This document shows positions 38,623 through 48,579 of a stretch of 64,000 nt of DNA, piece after piece (position 1 is the first letter of the stretch; the number at the start of each line of letters is the position of its first letter). The translations under genes were made by a program, and so were the position numbers. The stretch comes from Agarophyton chilense (Eukaryota > Rhodophyta > Florideophyceae > Gracilariales > Gracilariaceae), in NCBI GenBank assembly GCA_030374765.1, contig JARGXX010000013.1, positions 1,240,001 through 1,304,000 of the forward strand, given 5' to 3'. The notes beneath the pieces are model-generated. The model was not told the origin of the DNA, searched no databases, and worked only from the letters and a program-made list of their open reading frames with translations.

Positions 38623-39289
38623 TGTAGTATCCGCTCTAACGGAGAGGGCAGACACCTGCTACAGCGTTCGGACTGCCGATGGGTCACTTGCGGCGAAGGA
38701 AAAAGGGTGGTAGATCTACAACACCAGCGAGCTTGAAGTGGGGTGTAAGGCCACTACTCGCCAGCTAGGGTGAACAGTGCAACTGTAAAACGTTGATGGA
38801 ACGCAGGTAGAAGACGGCTCGTGAAGTGGTTGGGGGCTGACTATCTATTATAGCTCGTCCGGATCTCCGGTTAAGGAATCCTAAGCGAGGAACAGAATAG
38901 TCATGATGCCCATGTTGTCTCCTTTACTTGGAGTCGGCGCTCACCTCTGGTACACTATATACTGTGTACCAGGGTGAGTGCCCAAATATATATAAAAATA
39001 ATACCCAGTGGTCAGCCACTTAGCCAAACCACTGTACGGGTATGGTCCCTTATGGACGTCTAGCTACAAAGGGTAGTAAAACCAGCCACGTGGATCGCCA
39101 CTACATGCGCCGTTGCAAGCCACTCGACCCATGACGCCACGTGTTCCAGTAAAACATTCTGCCTCTAGGCATCCTATGCGGGATGCCGTTTCATATCACA
39201 ATACTGATGATATCACTCACTTATGAGTTCCAACCGCGACTGCGCGAAAAACCAACCTATCGGATTCCCCGACATAGTAGAATACTACA
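38623..39289 (-). repeat. 3' LTR of element D
   Basis: 667 bases. The polypurine tract GAGGGGAATA (minus strand) abuts it at 39290-39299. The convergent ORF starts 25 bases inside. Confidence 0.92.
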
Positions 39290-39313
39290 TATTCCCCTCG
39301 TTAAGCGCGAAAA

Positions 39314-40189
39314 ATGGGGGACGCAAGAAGCCTTTATACGCAGTCGGACCGGTGTTCCGGGTACTCATCGTCATCACGAATTTCTCGCCGCCCGACCAAC
39401 TCTTATAGTTCTCAACAGCATTCTGTTCTTGACAGCTCTTCAGCTCGATCTCTCGCGAGGAATCCGAACGCCGGGTCCAACCCGTTCCAGCCCTCCTCTG
39501 AGGATGTGCCTTCTGGGGCTCCGTCCAACACTGCTGGTTATGGGTCGCAGTCTACTGCTCAACTCGGTCCATACCGTTCGTTCCCCACACCGTACACCGG
39601 ATTCCAGTCTGTACCGTTACCTCAGCCAACCGTGGCTCCGATGCCGAACGCGGCTTACGTCGCCTCTGCGGGTGTGATTCGAGCTCCTTCTAGTCGTGCT
39701 CAGCGGAGCTACCCGCACCCTGCGGATTTCTATGGACGAGATCCTCTCGACAACGTTGAACTTTTCGCGCAAGCGCCCTGGTTTGATACAGTTGCTATCC
39801 GCGATGACGCGTTGATACTACAGTATGTATACGGTGGGTACTTCCCTGACGGTATTCCGGAACACGCGATTTATAGCGACGACTGGGCGAGCCATATTGC
39901 TTTGCCAGACAACGCGATTGCGCGATGTTCAACGGAAACCTTTTCCGAAGCCCGTACGCAGTTCACCAAGCTGGTTTACCAGCGTCTTCACCGATTCATC
40001 ACTACGGTTCTCTTCCCGCAGGACTGGGAACTAGATACCTGGAAAGCCCATACCAACGGTGAAGGTTACTCGTATATCGAGACACTCGTTGAAGTCGATG
40101 TTAGCGGTTGGCGCGGTGTGCGCGGTGTGCGTGATGCAGCTCTCTGCTTTCAGCAACCTCTTCTCCGTGCGGAGTTCCGCTTCCTTTGA
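39314..40189 (+). CDS. Convergent extra ORF of element D, first part
   Basis: 291 codons from ATG 39314, on the strand opposite to gag-pol. Residues 1-130 are low complexity (Ser, Tyr, Pro, Gln-rich: SGYSSSSRISRR, GYGSQSTAQLGPYRSFPTP), followed by a folded-looking part (DFYGRDPLDNVELFAQAPWF, LILQYVYGGYFPDG, RTQFTKLVYQRLHRFITTVL). It stops at TGA 40187-40189, but the same frame continues with matching style into the next ORF, so it was one protein of about 600 residues. No retroviral Gag, Env or known domain recognised. Confidence 0.65.
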   Translation: MGDARSLYTQSDRCSGYSSSSRISRRPTNSYSSQQHSVLDSSSARSLARNPNAGSNPFQPSSEDVPSGAPSNTAGYGSQSTAQLGPYRSFPTPYTGFQSVPLPQPTVAPMPNAAYVASAGVIRAPSSRAQRSYPHPADFYGRDPLDNVELFAQAPWFDTVAIRDDALILQYVYGGYFPDGIPEHAIYSDDWASHIALPDNAIARCSTETFSEARTQFTKLVYQRLHRFITTVLFPQDWELDTWKAHTNGEGYSYIETLVEVDVSGWRGVRGVRDAALCFQQPLLRAEFRFL

Positions 40190-40222
40190 AAGCGTGGCAT
40201 TCCTTATTGGGATTATCCCCGT

Positions 40223-41140
40223 TTGGAACGTCGTACTCGATCATGTTTGGGCTATTTGGTGCCGTATCAAATGATCGAGATTGACGGCATCCGGCGGAAC
40301 GCGCGCTTCGGGAGATACATCGGTATTTCGGAGCATTGGGCGGCGATCGAGAGTCCTCGTGGATGCCCTGTGGAGCTCCCACCGGCGATCTCCTACATCG
40401 GGTCCGCGTTGGTTAACGACCCGTTCTCGGGATTTTGGACGGTGGTTTATACCGAGTTTATCGCCAAGATGGCCGTCTTCCTCCTGTGGGATGCTTATGA
40501 TACCTTTAGAGTTTGGTACATGTCGCCCATAGCGCGAAAGTATGCGAGAGACCTCGATCTTTCCCTTGTCCTTGGATCCCGTGCGAACCATGCCGACTTC
40601 CTCCATCTTGTGGATGTAATCGACAGTGTCGACTGGTCTGGAGTGCCAGCTGATCAATCCGCTCGCGAAACCCGTGCAAGACACTACGACAATTCTCCTG
40701 GAAGAACAGCAAGTGCTGGAGATTTCGTTTGGTACGACCCCTGGACGCGCCAGTTGATCACCTCCGAGCAGGCTCGCTTTCTTCGGGAGAACCCGCTTGA
40801 CATGCCACTGAACCAGCTTATTGGATACGTGTGCGATGTTACTCCATCCGAGAACGGAGAGGAACCGTATGAGGAAGCGCCGGGAGCTGAGGCTGAACTC
40901 GGTTACGAGGACGAGCTAGAGCTGGCAGGCGTTGCGACTTCCGTCGATCCATCCGCAGCGGACGGGGTTTCTCAAGAGTACCCTCATGGGTTTACCCAAC
41001 AACCGAGTGCAATGCCGGTCGAAGATCCAGGCTTGGATCCGCTGAGGCAGTTCCTCTTAGATGCAGGCTTTCTCGTGGACCAAGTTGAGGGTGATCGCGC
41101 ACAGCTTCTTGCGAACCTGCGTGCTTGCACGTCTCTTTGA
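40223..41140 (+). CDS. Convergent extra ORF of element D, second part
   Basis: 305 codons in the same frame as 39314-40189, after one TGA and about 11 open codons (KRGIPYWDYPRL). Aromatic-rich globular stretch (FSGFWTVVYTEFIAKMAVFL, AYDTFRVWYMSPIARKYARD, FVWYDPWTRQLITSEQARFL), then an acidic Glu/Ala-rich C-terminus ending DPLRQFLLDAGFLVDQVEGD. It ends 243 bases short of the chromodomain stop on the other strand, so the two units converge without overlap. Function unknown; a helper, regulatory or captured host gene are possible. Confidence 0.65.
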   Translation: MERRTRSCLGYLVPYQMIEIDGIRRNARFGRYIGISEHWAAIESPRGCPVELPPAISYIGSALVNDPFSGFWTVVYTEFIAKMAVFLLWDAYDTFRVWYMSPIARKYARDLDLSLVLGSRANHADFLHLVDVIDSVDWSGVPADQSARETRARHYDNSPGRTASAGDFVWYDPWTRQLITSEQARFLRENPLDMPLNQLIGYVCDVTPSENGEEPYEEAPGAEAELGYEDELELAGVATSVDPSAADGVSQEYPHGFTQQPSAMPVEDPGLDPLRQFLLDAGFLVDQVEGDRAQLLANLRACTSL

Positions 41141-41383
41141 TGATGCTAGAAAAGACTCCTAGTCAACACCCTTGCGGTGGTATCTTGATACCAATAAAAT
41201 TCCGGTGACTTCGTGTCTTCACGTTCTTTTCTTATCTTCTAGTCTTCATCTCTTCTCGCTTCTCGAAATTTTCCTAGGTGATAATCAGTAAATGTCCTTT
41301 GCTTGCGTGTATTCACATTTCCTCTTCATGATTTCTTGTTTTCTTCTCGCCTTTCGAGTTTTTACTACCTTTGGAGCCCAAAC

Positions 41384-41854
41384 TTAGAAATCGGATGTGC
41401 CCGTGAGCCCGACTATCGACGAGTCGATCTCCCTGGGGAGTGGTAATCGCATGCGTCGATGATACCGCACGAGTTGCGAACGGGGGATATGAGCTATAGG
41501 TTCCCACGTATCCGCTTCCGGAGGAAAACCGTACCAACGGACTCGATACAGTAATTCTCTAGTATCTTCATGCTCGCCATGTTCACATATGCGATCCATA
41601 ACATATTCCTGGGTGTTTCCCAATGCTGTCGCTGTTGGCGCGAGACTCCTGTTAACAGGTTTGAACTGCGTTAGGGCTGACCCAAGCGTCTCTGTGTTAG
41701 CAGTCTCAGCGTCGTTAAGCGTTCGCCGATCGACTAACTGTCGTTCTGCCTGCAGGAGCAGTGTACTCATTCCTTGAGAACCTTTCTCAGATAAAGAGCT
41801 ATCCTGTTTTCCAGGTTCCATAGAAGCGTACTTCTTGCTACTTCTCAATTTCAT
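41384..41854 (-). CDS. pol: Chromodomain at the C-terminus of element D pol
   Basis: Encodes a chromodomain: YVMDRICEHGEHEDTRELLY, VRWYGFPPEADTWEPIAHI, then RSQLVRYHRRM. The pattern of one aromatic before the strand (YVMDRI), WYGF and TWEP matches HP1-type chromodomains that steer chromovirus integration to marked chromatin. It is in frame with the integrase upstream, separated by a stop near 41885. Confidence 0.85.
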   Translation of the reverse strand: MKLRSSKKYASMEPGKQDSSLSEKGSQGMSTLLLQAERQLVDRRTLNDAETANTETLGSALTQFKPVNRSLAPTATALGNTQEYVMDRICEHGEHEDTRELLYRVRWYGFPPEADTWEPIAHIPRSQLVRYHRRMRLPLPREIDSSIVGLTGTSDF

Positions 41855-41884
41855 TCGTGGATGGACTTCCTTCGGTTTATCCGA

Positions 41885-43402
41885 TTATGACTGCTGTTGG
41901 GTGGACGATGGTGCTTGCAACACGACAGGAGGCGATACCTCTTCTTCTTCCTGCCCACGAGGAATGGGAGCCGATATCGGCGGAACAGCGAGTGGCGCTT
42001 CACCTGACGGTTTAGCCTGAAGCGGCAACGGCGCGTTTTCGCGTGCACTCGTTTCCAAGTCTTTGGGGCCAAATCCCAAAACATCTTTCCTGCTTTCAGG
42101 TTTCATTTCTGTACTTACGGGTGTGCGCCTGCCACGGGGCATATCCCGATACTTCGGAAGCTGTCCGTGATTGGCGTACGCAACCGCCGGCGGTGGGAGA
42201 TCAGGAGCTTTCTCCTCCGCTCGAGCCATTGGTGGCGGTTCACTCTCCCCAGAGTCACTTGGGCTTTTGCCTTGACGTTCCGTCGCACTTGCCTTCTTAG
42301 TTCTACCAGATACTTGGACTTCCACTTGCGGGTCAGGCGCGACTTCAACGCGATCGCGCGATACACGTTCAACGTCCTCACCCGTCTGGATGACCACTGT
42401 GTCTTCATCAAGGTCCACCACTTGGAAGGGTCCAGCCGCTATCGGCAACAACTTATGACGCGATTCTTCCTGTTTGTCCGGTCTTTCAACTCGCACGAAG
42501 ACGTGACCTCCTACTCGGATTGCCGGATTTCCTCTTCGCCTTCTGGCGTCATAGTTTCGCTTATAGCGAGCTTGCGTCTTTGATAACTCCTTAGCGGCTT
42601 CTTCCGCTCTGGCCTTCAGGTCATTCCTCCATTTCAGATGGTACTTAGCCGGGGTCGGCGCGTCCAATTCTGTCTCGTCGTCGAGCGCAACCGGTAAAGC
42701 CGGAGGGTTACGTGAGAGCACGAGGTCTAACGGTGCCGTCTTCGTAGAGGTATGCACTTGCGTATTGTACGCGTAGCACAGAGTATCAGTAAACATGTCC
42801 CATTCTTTCGGGTGATCCGCGATGTAGTGTCGTAGTGCTGCTATCAGCGTGCGGTTGAAACGCTCCACCTGACAATTGCATTGCGGATGATAGGTCGTGG
42901 TAAACAAGTTTCGAATGCCCATAATACGGCAAACATTCTGAAAGAACTTCGCAACGAATTGCTTCCCAGTATCTGATAACAGAACTTCTGGTGGTCCGTA
43001 TATAAATACCCAGTGTTTGATAAACGCCTGTGCGAGTAAGTCTGCGGTTGTCCGCTTCAGCGGCACAGTCCGCACTAGCTTCGAGAAGCGGTCAGTGATT
43101 ACCAATAGGTAGCGATAACCTCGCCTTGAGCAAATCAATTCCCGTAGGATGTCGATACTGACGTATTGTAAAGGCGCTTTCGCCTGGAAAAACGACATCG
43201 GTTTCCGCTTCCTCTTAAGCTTCACGCGATTCTTCGCACATTTTGTACACAACCTCACTGTAGCATGGCAGTCCATTGCCAAAGTAGGCCAGTAAAAATC
43301 TCTTCTTAGAGTCATGAACAACTTCGTTCCTCCTGGATGACCAGACAGCCTGCTGTAGTGTGCCAGATGGAGTACTCGACTCTTCAAGACGTGTGGAATC
43401 AC
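41885..43402 (-). CDS. pol: Integrase of element D
   Basis: 505 codons. Zinc finger: HYSRLSGHPGGTKLFMTLRR and CTKCAKNR. Catalytic triad: SIDILREL (first Asp), LLSDTGKQF (second Asp), NCQVERFNRTL (Glu). The C-terminal part has the GPFQVVDLDEDTVVIQ beta-barrel and a Pro/Glu-rich linker to the chromodomain. It overlaps the end of the RNase H ORF in another frame, meaning a frameshift near 43400. Confidence 0.88.
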   Translation of the reverse strand: MIPHVLKSRVLHLAHYSRLSGHPGGTKLFMTLRRDFYWPTLAMDCHATVRLCTKCAKNRVKLKRKRKPMSFFQAKAPLQYVSIDILRELICSRRGYRYLLVITDRFSKLVRTVPLKRTTADLLAQAFIKHWVFIYGPPEVLLSDTGKQFVAKFFQNVCRIMGIRNLFTTTYHPQCNCQVERFNRTLIAALRHYIADHPKEWDMFTDTLCYAYNTQVHTSTKTAPLDLVLSRNPPALPVALDDETELDAPTPAKYHLKWRNDLKARAEEAAKELSKTQARYKRNYDARRRRGNPAIRVGGHVFVRVERPDKQEESRHKLLPIAAGPFQVVDLDEDTVVIQTGEDVERVSRDRVEVAPDPQVEVQVSGRTKKASATERQGKSPSDSGESEPPPMARAEEKAPDLPPPAVAYANHGQLPKYRDMPRGRRTPVSTEMKPESRKDVLGFGPKDLETSARENAPLPLQAKPSGEAPLAVPPISAPIPRGQEEEEVSPPVVLQAPSSTQQQS

Positions 43403-44721
43403 GATTTGATCATGCTTTTCGGCTTTTCGACATGTCTTAACAGTATTCCTCGTGAATCGAGTGAAAAGGGGAGCTCCTCCCCCCCGTTAAGACGAGAGCG
43501 TATCGACGCACAAAACGTATCGGCGTGTTGCTCATTGAGGAGCTCAGTGCACGAGATGCGCTCTAGTTGAACTGAAGGGTCAGTGTCTGCTAATGCAAGG
43601 AAGGGGTCTGCATCCAAATGATCATCAAGGATCTCTTGTTTCTCTTCTTCAAAAGATGTTGAATGGGTCTCCATGTAGAAGCAAGGTATCTCTTCATCGA
43701 TTTCGCCTTGGGTTTCGCCCAGTGTTTTGAGTCTTGCTAGCGCGTCAGCTTGGAGATTGGCCAATCCCTTCTTATACTTCACTTCGAAATCGAATTCAGA
43801 AAGGCGTAAGCGCCATCGTGTGAGACGACCAGACGGGTCTGTAATGGACAGTAACGATCGTAGAGACGAATGATCCGTGTTGATGGTAAAACGTTCTCCT
43901 TGGAGATACGGTCGCAATGTGGTTAGAGCCCAAACGACTGCAAGGCATTGCTTTTTTGAAACTGAATACTTCTTCTCAGCTGCGTTCAGCGATCTTGACC
44001 AGTAACCAATGGGTTTGCGTTCACCATCAGGGTGTGTTTGAAAAAGGCCACACCCTACTTGGTACTCGCTAGAATCGGTATCCACTGAGTATGGGAGGTT
44101 GGGGATGGGCAGCGCCAAGACTGGGGCTGTAATAATCTTTGTCTTCAGCGTGTCGAACGCTTCCACTTCAGCTTGTCTGAATTGTTCCAGCTGTACTGGT
44201 TGTCCTTTACGTAGCTTTGCGTTGAGCGGTGCCGCTATATACGAGTATCGCGGCACGAATCGTCGGTAGACGTTGCACAAGCCAAGGAAAGAACGCAAAT
44301 GCTTCTGTGTCGACGGAGGTTGTACTTCGCGGAGAGTCGCTGTTTGTGCCTCTTGAATGGCAAGCTGTCCCGGTTTGATCACGTGTTCTAAGTGCTGGAC
44401 GGTGCCAGCGAACCATTCGCATTTATTGAACTTCAAGGTGATACCTGCGCTCTGTAGTGCTTTGACGATCTCCTCGACATGCCGTAAATGGCTTTCCACA
44501 TCCTCGGAAAAGATGACCACATCGTCCAAATAGACTAAACAAGTCTTCCACTTGTATCTTGAGAGCAAGATGTCCAGAGTACGCTGGAAAGTAGCCGGCG
44601 CATTCGTTAAGCCAAAGGGCATCCTTTTGAAACGGTAGAGACTGGCGTGACACGCAAATGCGGTTTTGTCTTGGTCTTCTTCTGCTATAGGCACCTGCCA
44701 ATAGCCAGAGTTGGCGTCCAA
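43399..44721 (-). CDS. pol: Reverse transcriptase palm and RNase H of element D
   Basis: 440 codons beginning at the catalytic motif LDANSGYWQVPIAEED (Asp present). Then FKRMPFGLTNAPATFQR, LVYLDDVVIFSED (YLDD), FLGLCNVYRRFVPRYS, the RNase H PYSVDTDSSEYQVGCGLFQ, KKQCLAVVWALTTLRPYL and INTDHSSLRSLL. The frame changes at both ends relative to the neighbouring pol pieces. Confidence 0.9.
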   Translation of the reverse strand: MDANSGYWQVPIAEEDQDKTAFACHASLYRFKRMPFGLTNAPATFQRTLDILLSRYKWKTCLVYLDDVVIFSEDVESHLRHVEEIVKALQSAGITLKFNKCEWFAGTVQHLEHVIKPGQLAIQEAQTATLREVQPPSTQKHLRSFLGLCNVYRRFVPRYSYIAAPLNAKLRKGQPVQLEQFRQAEVEAFDTLKTKIITAPVLALPIPNLPYSVDTDSSEYQVGCGLFQTHPDGERKPIGYWSRSLNAAEKKYSVSKKQCLAVVWALTTLRPYLQGERFTINTDHSSLRSLLSITDPSGRLTRWRLRLSEFDFEVKYKKGLANLQADALARLKTLGETQGEIDEEIPCFYMETHSTSFEEEKQEILDDHLDADPFLALADTDPSVQLERISCTELLNEQHADTFCASIRSRLNGGEELPFSLDSRGILLRHVEKPKSMIKS

Positions 44722-46169
44722 CGTGGTGAATACGTTCGCTCTCCTAAGCTGTCAATACATTCGTCCATTCGAGGCAACGGGTATGTATCCCGAACTGTAA
44801 CTGCGTTCAGTTTTCGATGATCGATACAGAATCGTAAAGAATTATCAGGTTTTGGAACCAGCACCACTGGTGAGGCCCAAGCAGATTGAGCTGCTTCGAT
44901 TACTCCTTCCTCTAGCATTTTGCTGACATTCTCCTCCTCCATTTGGCGAGTTCGCGGTCCCGCTCTGTAGGGTGGTTGGGAGATGGGTCGTGACTCTGGG
45001 ACCAAATCAATGTGGTGTTCTATAGCGGAGATCTCTCCTATTTTTCCACTCCAAATGGATGTATACTTCTTCAGCATAGACCTGATCTTCGTTCTGTAGT
45101 GTTCCGACACATGTGCTAAGTCTAGCTCATCGAACAGGCTCTCTGGATCCTTTGCCGTTTGCAATTGATCTCCAGAGGTAGTTTGCAGTTCTTCGTCTGT
45201 GTCACCGACATGGGTTAATCGCAATACCTCTGCAGTAGAAATATGAGTAGGGACCACCACTGTGGGATGAGGCAAAGCTGTTGCAACAACCTGATTCTTC
45301 GGTATCTGACAATCGTTATCGGTGAAGTTACTCACTAGTGTCCAAAAGGGGCTACAAAGACCAACCTGAACAATGCCGTTAGCGACTAGCAATCCACGGG
45401 ATTCGTACATCCGAGTATTCGGTTGAATTACCACGAGTCCGTGTCGTTCTGTTCTTACTTGAACCCAAGTTTGGGTTTGCGCCTTCAGCATGGCACTCTT
45501 CGCTACTCGAATCCTCGGCGAGACACGTCCTCGGGATTTCCCGTATTCCATAGATGGTGGAAGTGGAGATGCTTCAGAGCAACGACGCATTGGCTTGCGA
45601 ACACTTGGTACCATTGATCCATCATCTAGTTCCACTAGTTTTCTTCGCGGGCGAATGGCTTCGACAAACTTGTCGCAATAATCACATCCCAGTACCACTG
45701 GTGCAGCTAACGTCTTACAGACGATGAAGTCGACTGGGACTACAAAGCGTCCCAAACGCACCACGAGTCGAATTGTTCCCAGTGTCTTCACAGCATTTTT
45801 GTTGCCATCCCGGACGTTCGGTAAAGGGCCGTATCGAATACGTTCTAAGTCAGCAGGAGTGAGCTCCGATTCCCGTATAAAATTCGGACCAGCACCTATG
45901 TCCAGGATAGTCAATCGACGAGATAACAGATTCCTGTCACAGTCGATGTCGGCATAGACCTTATAGTTTCTTTTAGACACTACCATGAGGTAACTTTCCC
46001 GTTTCGACGGACAAGTATAACGTCTCCAGGGACGATGTAACTCACAGTCAAACTGTACTCGCTTTCCGTCCGGCGGATTGATTCCGTACGGCGGAAATTT
46101 GGGAGGCCTCAAGAGAATCTTGGACTTCCAAGCGCGGGAGCAGAGAGGCGAGCTCTCCCTAGTCAGCAC
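44685..46169 (-). CDS. pol: Protease and RT fingers of element D
   Basis: 494 codons. Retropepsin site LTILDIGAGPNFIRESEL (DIGA for DTGA) and VVLGCDYCDKFVEA. Then the RT entry: VPESRPISQPPYRAGPRTRQ, EEGVIEAAQSAWASPVVLVP and LRFCIDHRKLNAVTVRDTYP. It ends by a frameshift just before the catalytic LDANSGYW. Confidence 0.87.
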   Translation of the reverse strand: MLTRESSPLCSRAWKSKILLRPPKFPPYGINPPDGKRVQFDCELHRPWRRYTCPSKRESYLMVVSKRNYKVYADIDCDRNLLSRRLTILDIGAGPNFIRESELTPADLERIRYGPLPNVRDGNKNAVKTLGTIRLVVRLGRFVVPVDFIVCKTLAAPVVLGCDYCDKFVEAIRPRRKLVELDDGSMVPSVRKPMRRCSEASPLPPSMEYGKSRGRVSPRIRVAKSAMLKAQTQTWVQVRTERHGLVVIQPNTRMYESRGLLVANGIVQVGLCSPFWTLVSNFTDNDCQIPKNQVVATALPHPTVVVPTHISTAEVLRLTHVGDTDEELQTTSGDQLQTAKDPESLFDELDLAHVSEHYRTKIRSMLKKYTSIWSGKIGEISAIEHHIDLVPESRPISQPPYRAGPRTRQMEEENVSKMLEEGVIEAAQSAWASPVVLVPKPDNSLRFCIDHRKLNAVTVRDTYPLPRMDECIDSLGERTYSPRWTPTLAIGRCL

Positions 46170-46216
46170 TACGGGATCGACTAGTGCCGACCCCCTAGGG
46201 GCTCCCTCACTTATTT

Positions 46217-47953
46217 CTACGGTTGCACCGGCTTATTCGCCTCAAAGGCGCCTCTTCCTACCGGGGTTCCGGGTTGTAACACTTCAGCATTCTGGGCAAC
46301 CGGCTTGTCCGTCCGGCGCATTGGTGTATGAGAAAACCAACTTTTGGCTTTCCAATACATGCCCGCCGGTACGCGGCTCCTTTCCTCTTCTGAGAGTGCT
46401 TCATAATTCGTCATGATACGACTCAGATCCTTTGCAGGAAGCGTGCATTCTGCACTCAAATGGTGTTTTCCATAACATGAATGACATATCAAACCGTCAC
46501 AACGGTTGGTCGACATAGGTTGTGAACGGTATGCCGTGCGAGTATCCACCCATCCGGGTTTCCCCTTCTTAAAACCTCCTTGTGGAGGCACCGTGTAGGG
46601 ACGGTACATATGGCGACGGCCCTCCATAGCCATTAGGGCTTCCTCGTCCTGAGACTCCGAGTGTGGGAGATCCACTGTAGGTAGAGAAGAGTCCGTATAT
46701 TCCATTAAATGGACCGCCTCGTCATGCGAGTCACTCCCTTTGGGTGCCAACGACGAATCTCGTGAGTCAACTGGAGATTCCAGATGTAGCAGTTTGCTGC
46801 GCTGATTAACTCTGGCGGAGATCTTCTCCTTACCGATTGAGGTTCCAAAAGCCACTGAACGACGGGGGCTACCACGCGCTCTGACTGCGTCTCCTTCAGC
46901 TTTCGCAAACTGAACTAACTCCAAAAAGGAGACTCTTCCATGCTTCTCTCGATATCGAGCTCCCAACGACTTGATGCTCGGGTCCAGCACGTCGATGTAC
47001 AAGGTAATCTTGTCCTCCGTCGAGTGGACGTTTCCACAGCGGACTGAAGCTTTGTTAAGCCTTGAGCTGTACTCAGCTTTGCCCTCCTCAGGCTTTTGGG
47101 TCACATCCCTTAGGTCCAGGATCGCCTGACGTATCGCGTTTGAAGTCGCGTAACTGCGCAGCAAATACTGCACCGCCTCTGGCCATGAGGTAGCGCCGCC
47201 TTCATCGGCTCTCAATGATCCGCATACGGAACGATATTGCTCTAAAGCAAAACCCTTCAGGAAGTGTGGTAAAGAAACAAATGCCTGTGGTTCACTCATC
47301 TCTAGAATGTCTGCTTCGGCAACGAATCGAGTGAAAAACTCGATAAACAGAATGGGGGGTTTCCCATCAAATGTTAAATCATTAAGGCCGATCTTCAATC
47401 GTTTGATGTGATTCTTCACCTTCGCGGTTTCGTGTCCTGAGCGCTTCTTTCTCTTCACCTTCAGACGGTAGTACCTGTAATTCAGGACATTCCGATAAAG
47501 CGGATTCGTGCACGGGAGCACCTTCAATCCTCTGTAAGGTGAGCCTTTTTTTCTCATTAACCACGAAGACGTGTTCTTCTTCCGAGATCGGGACCTTCGA
47601 TGACCATCATCACTGTCATCGTCATCTGACGTATCGGAATCATCAGAATCATCAGTACTGGAACTGAAACCCTCCGTACTTGACGATTCATCACTCGAAT
47701 CACGTGCGGACTTCGGCTTCTTACGTTGTGACTTCGACTTCTTCGAACGAGCTTCCTTCAAAGGAGCTCCTTCCTCTTCCAGCACAACTGGTTTAGAAGC
47801 AGTCTGCGCATGAAATTCCGCCTCCAGGGGTTCAAAACGAGAGTTAACTCGAGTGAGGACTTCCTCTACATTCACGGTTAAGCCGGGTAGCGCATCGGGC
47901 GTATTCCCATACCTCTCCAGTAGATGGTTCAAATCCTCACGTAGTGTTTTCAC
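46217..47953 (-). CDS. gag: Gag of element D, capsid and nucleocapsid part
   Basis: 578 codons. Ser/Asp-rich tract (DDSDDSDTSDDDDSDDGHRR), then a gypsy capsid domain (PPILFIEFFTRFVAEADIL, LRDVTQKPEEGKAEYSSRLN, ARYREKHGRVSFLELVQFAK) and a CCHC knuckle CHSCYGKHHLSAEC near the C-terminus. It directly follows a TAA (47954-47956) and is in the same frame as the ORF before it, so both were one Gag. Confidence 0.85.
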   Translation of the reverse strand: MKTLREDLNHLLERYGNTPDALPGLTVNVEEVLTRVNSRFEPLEAEFHAQTASKPVVLEEEGAPLKEARSKKSKSQRKKPKSARDSSDESSSTEGFSSSTDDSDDSDTSDDDDSDDGHRRSRSRKKNTSSWLMRKKGSPYRGLKVLPCTNPLYRNVLNYRYYRLKVKRKKRSGHETAKVKNHIKRLKIGLNDLTFDGKPPILFIEFFTRFVAEADILEMSEPQAFVSLPHFLKGFALEQYRSVCGSLRADEGGATSWPEAVQYLLRSYATSNAIRQAILDLRDVTQKPEEGKAEYSSRLNKASVRCGNVHSTEDKITLYIDVLDPSIKSLGARYREKHGRVSFLELVQFAKAEGDAVRARGSPRRSVAFGTSIGKEKISARVNQRSKLLHLESPVDSRDSSLAPKGSDSHDEAVHLMEYTDSSLPTVDLPHSESQDEEALMAMEGRRHMYRPYTVPPQGGFKKGKPGWVDTRTAYRSQPMSTNRCDGLICHSCYGKHHLSAECTLPAKDLSRIMTNYEALSEEERSRVPAGMYWKAKSWFSHTPMRRTDKPVAQNAEVLQPGTPVGRGAFEANKPVQP

Positions 47954-48364
47954 TTATGCAGAGACCTGCTTCCCATCGTCTTGAAGAACGAGTGCTTGAT
48001 GCGCACTGCGTAATTGTTCGACATCAGCGATAAGAGCAGCGATCTGCGATTCCAACGCAACCATGCGCACACGCGAAGCGCTTGACTCAGACTTGAGACG
48101 ACGCACTTCCCTGCGCAAATCATCCTCTTCTTGAGGTCCGACGACCTCAGGGCCCACTACGGCTTCTGTGGTGGGCGTGACTGCCGCTGCCACAGGGGCC
48201 GGTACATCCGAGAGATCTCGTTCATCATTCACCGAGCGTGAGCGCGACATCGCTTGACGATACAGCCGCTCTCCGGCTTCAACAGATGAGGCGAGCCTCG
48301 GTTTCGGGGGTGGTACCATAGGACCGGGGCGACCAGTACTCGACTGGCTTCGGGTCTTCGGCAT
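47954..48364 (-). CDS. gag: Gag N-terminal coiled-coil part of element D
   Basis: From ATG 48364: MPKTRSQSSTGRPG, Pro-rich, then a long coiled coil (DDLRREVRRLKSESSASRVR, LESQIAALIADVEQLRSAHQ). It ends at TAA 47954-47956, immediately followed in the same frame by the rest of Gag. A frame open to 48448 uses only a TTG. Confidence 0.75.
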   Translation of the reverse strand: MPKTRSQSSTGRPGPMVPPPKPRLASSVEAGERLYRQAMSRSRSVNDERDLSDVPAPVAAAVTPTTEAVVGPEVVGPQEEDDLRREVRRLKSESSASRVRMVALESQIAALIADVEQLRSAHQALVLQDDGKQVSA

Positions 48365-48579
48365 CCTAGACCAAACCTGAGTCCAGGTGCGAACCAAATG
48401 GTGTCTTCGACTTCTCGACCACGTGTTCAACCACGATGAATTCCGCAATTGCTGGAGGTGGTTAGATAAACAATACCTGTAGTGATTCCACTTCTTCCAA
48501 GTATCGATGTCGATTCCACGTTCCAGGAACGAATTTTTCAGTGCAGCTGACCACAGTGGCTCTAAGCCGGGAGACCACT

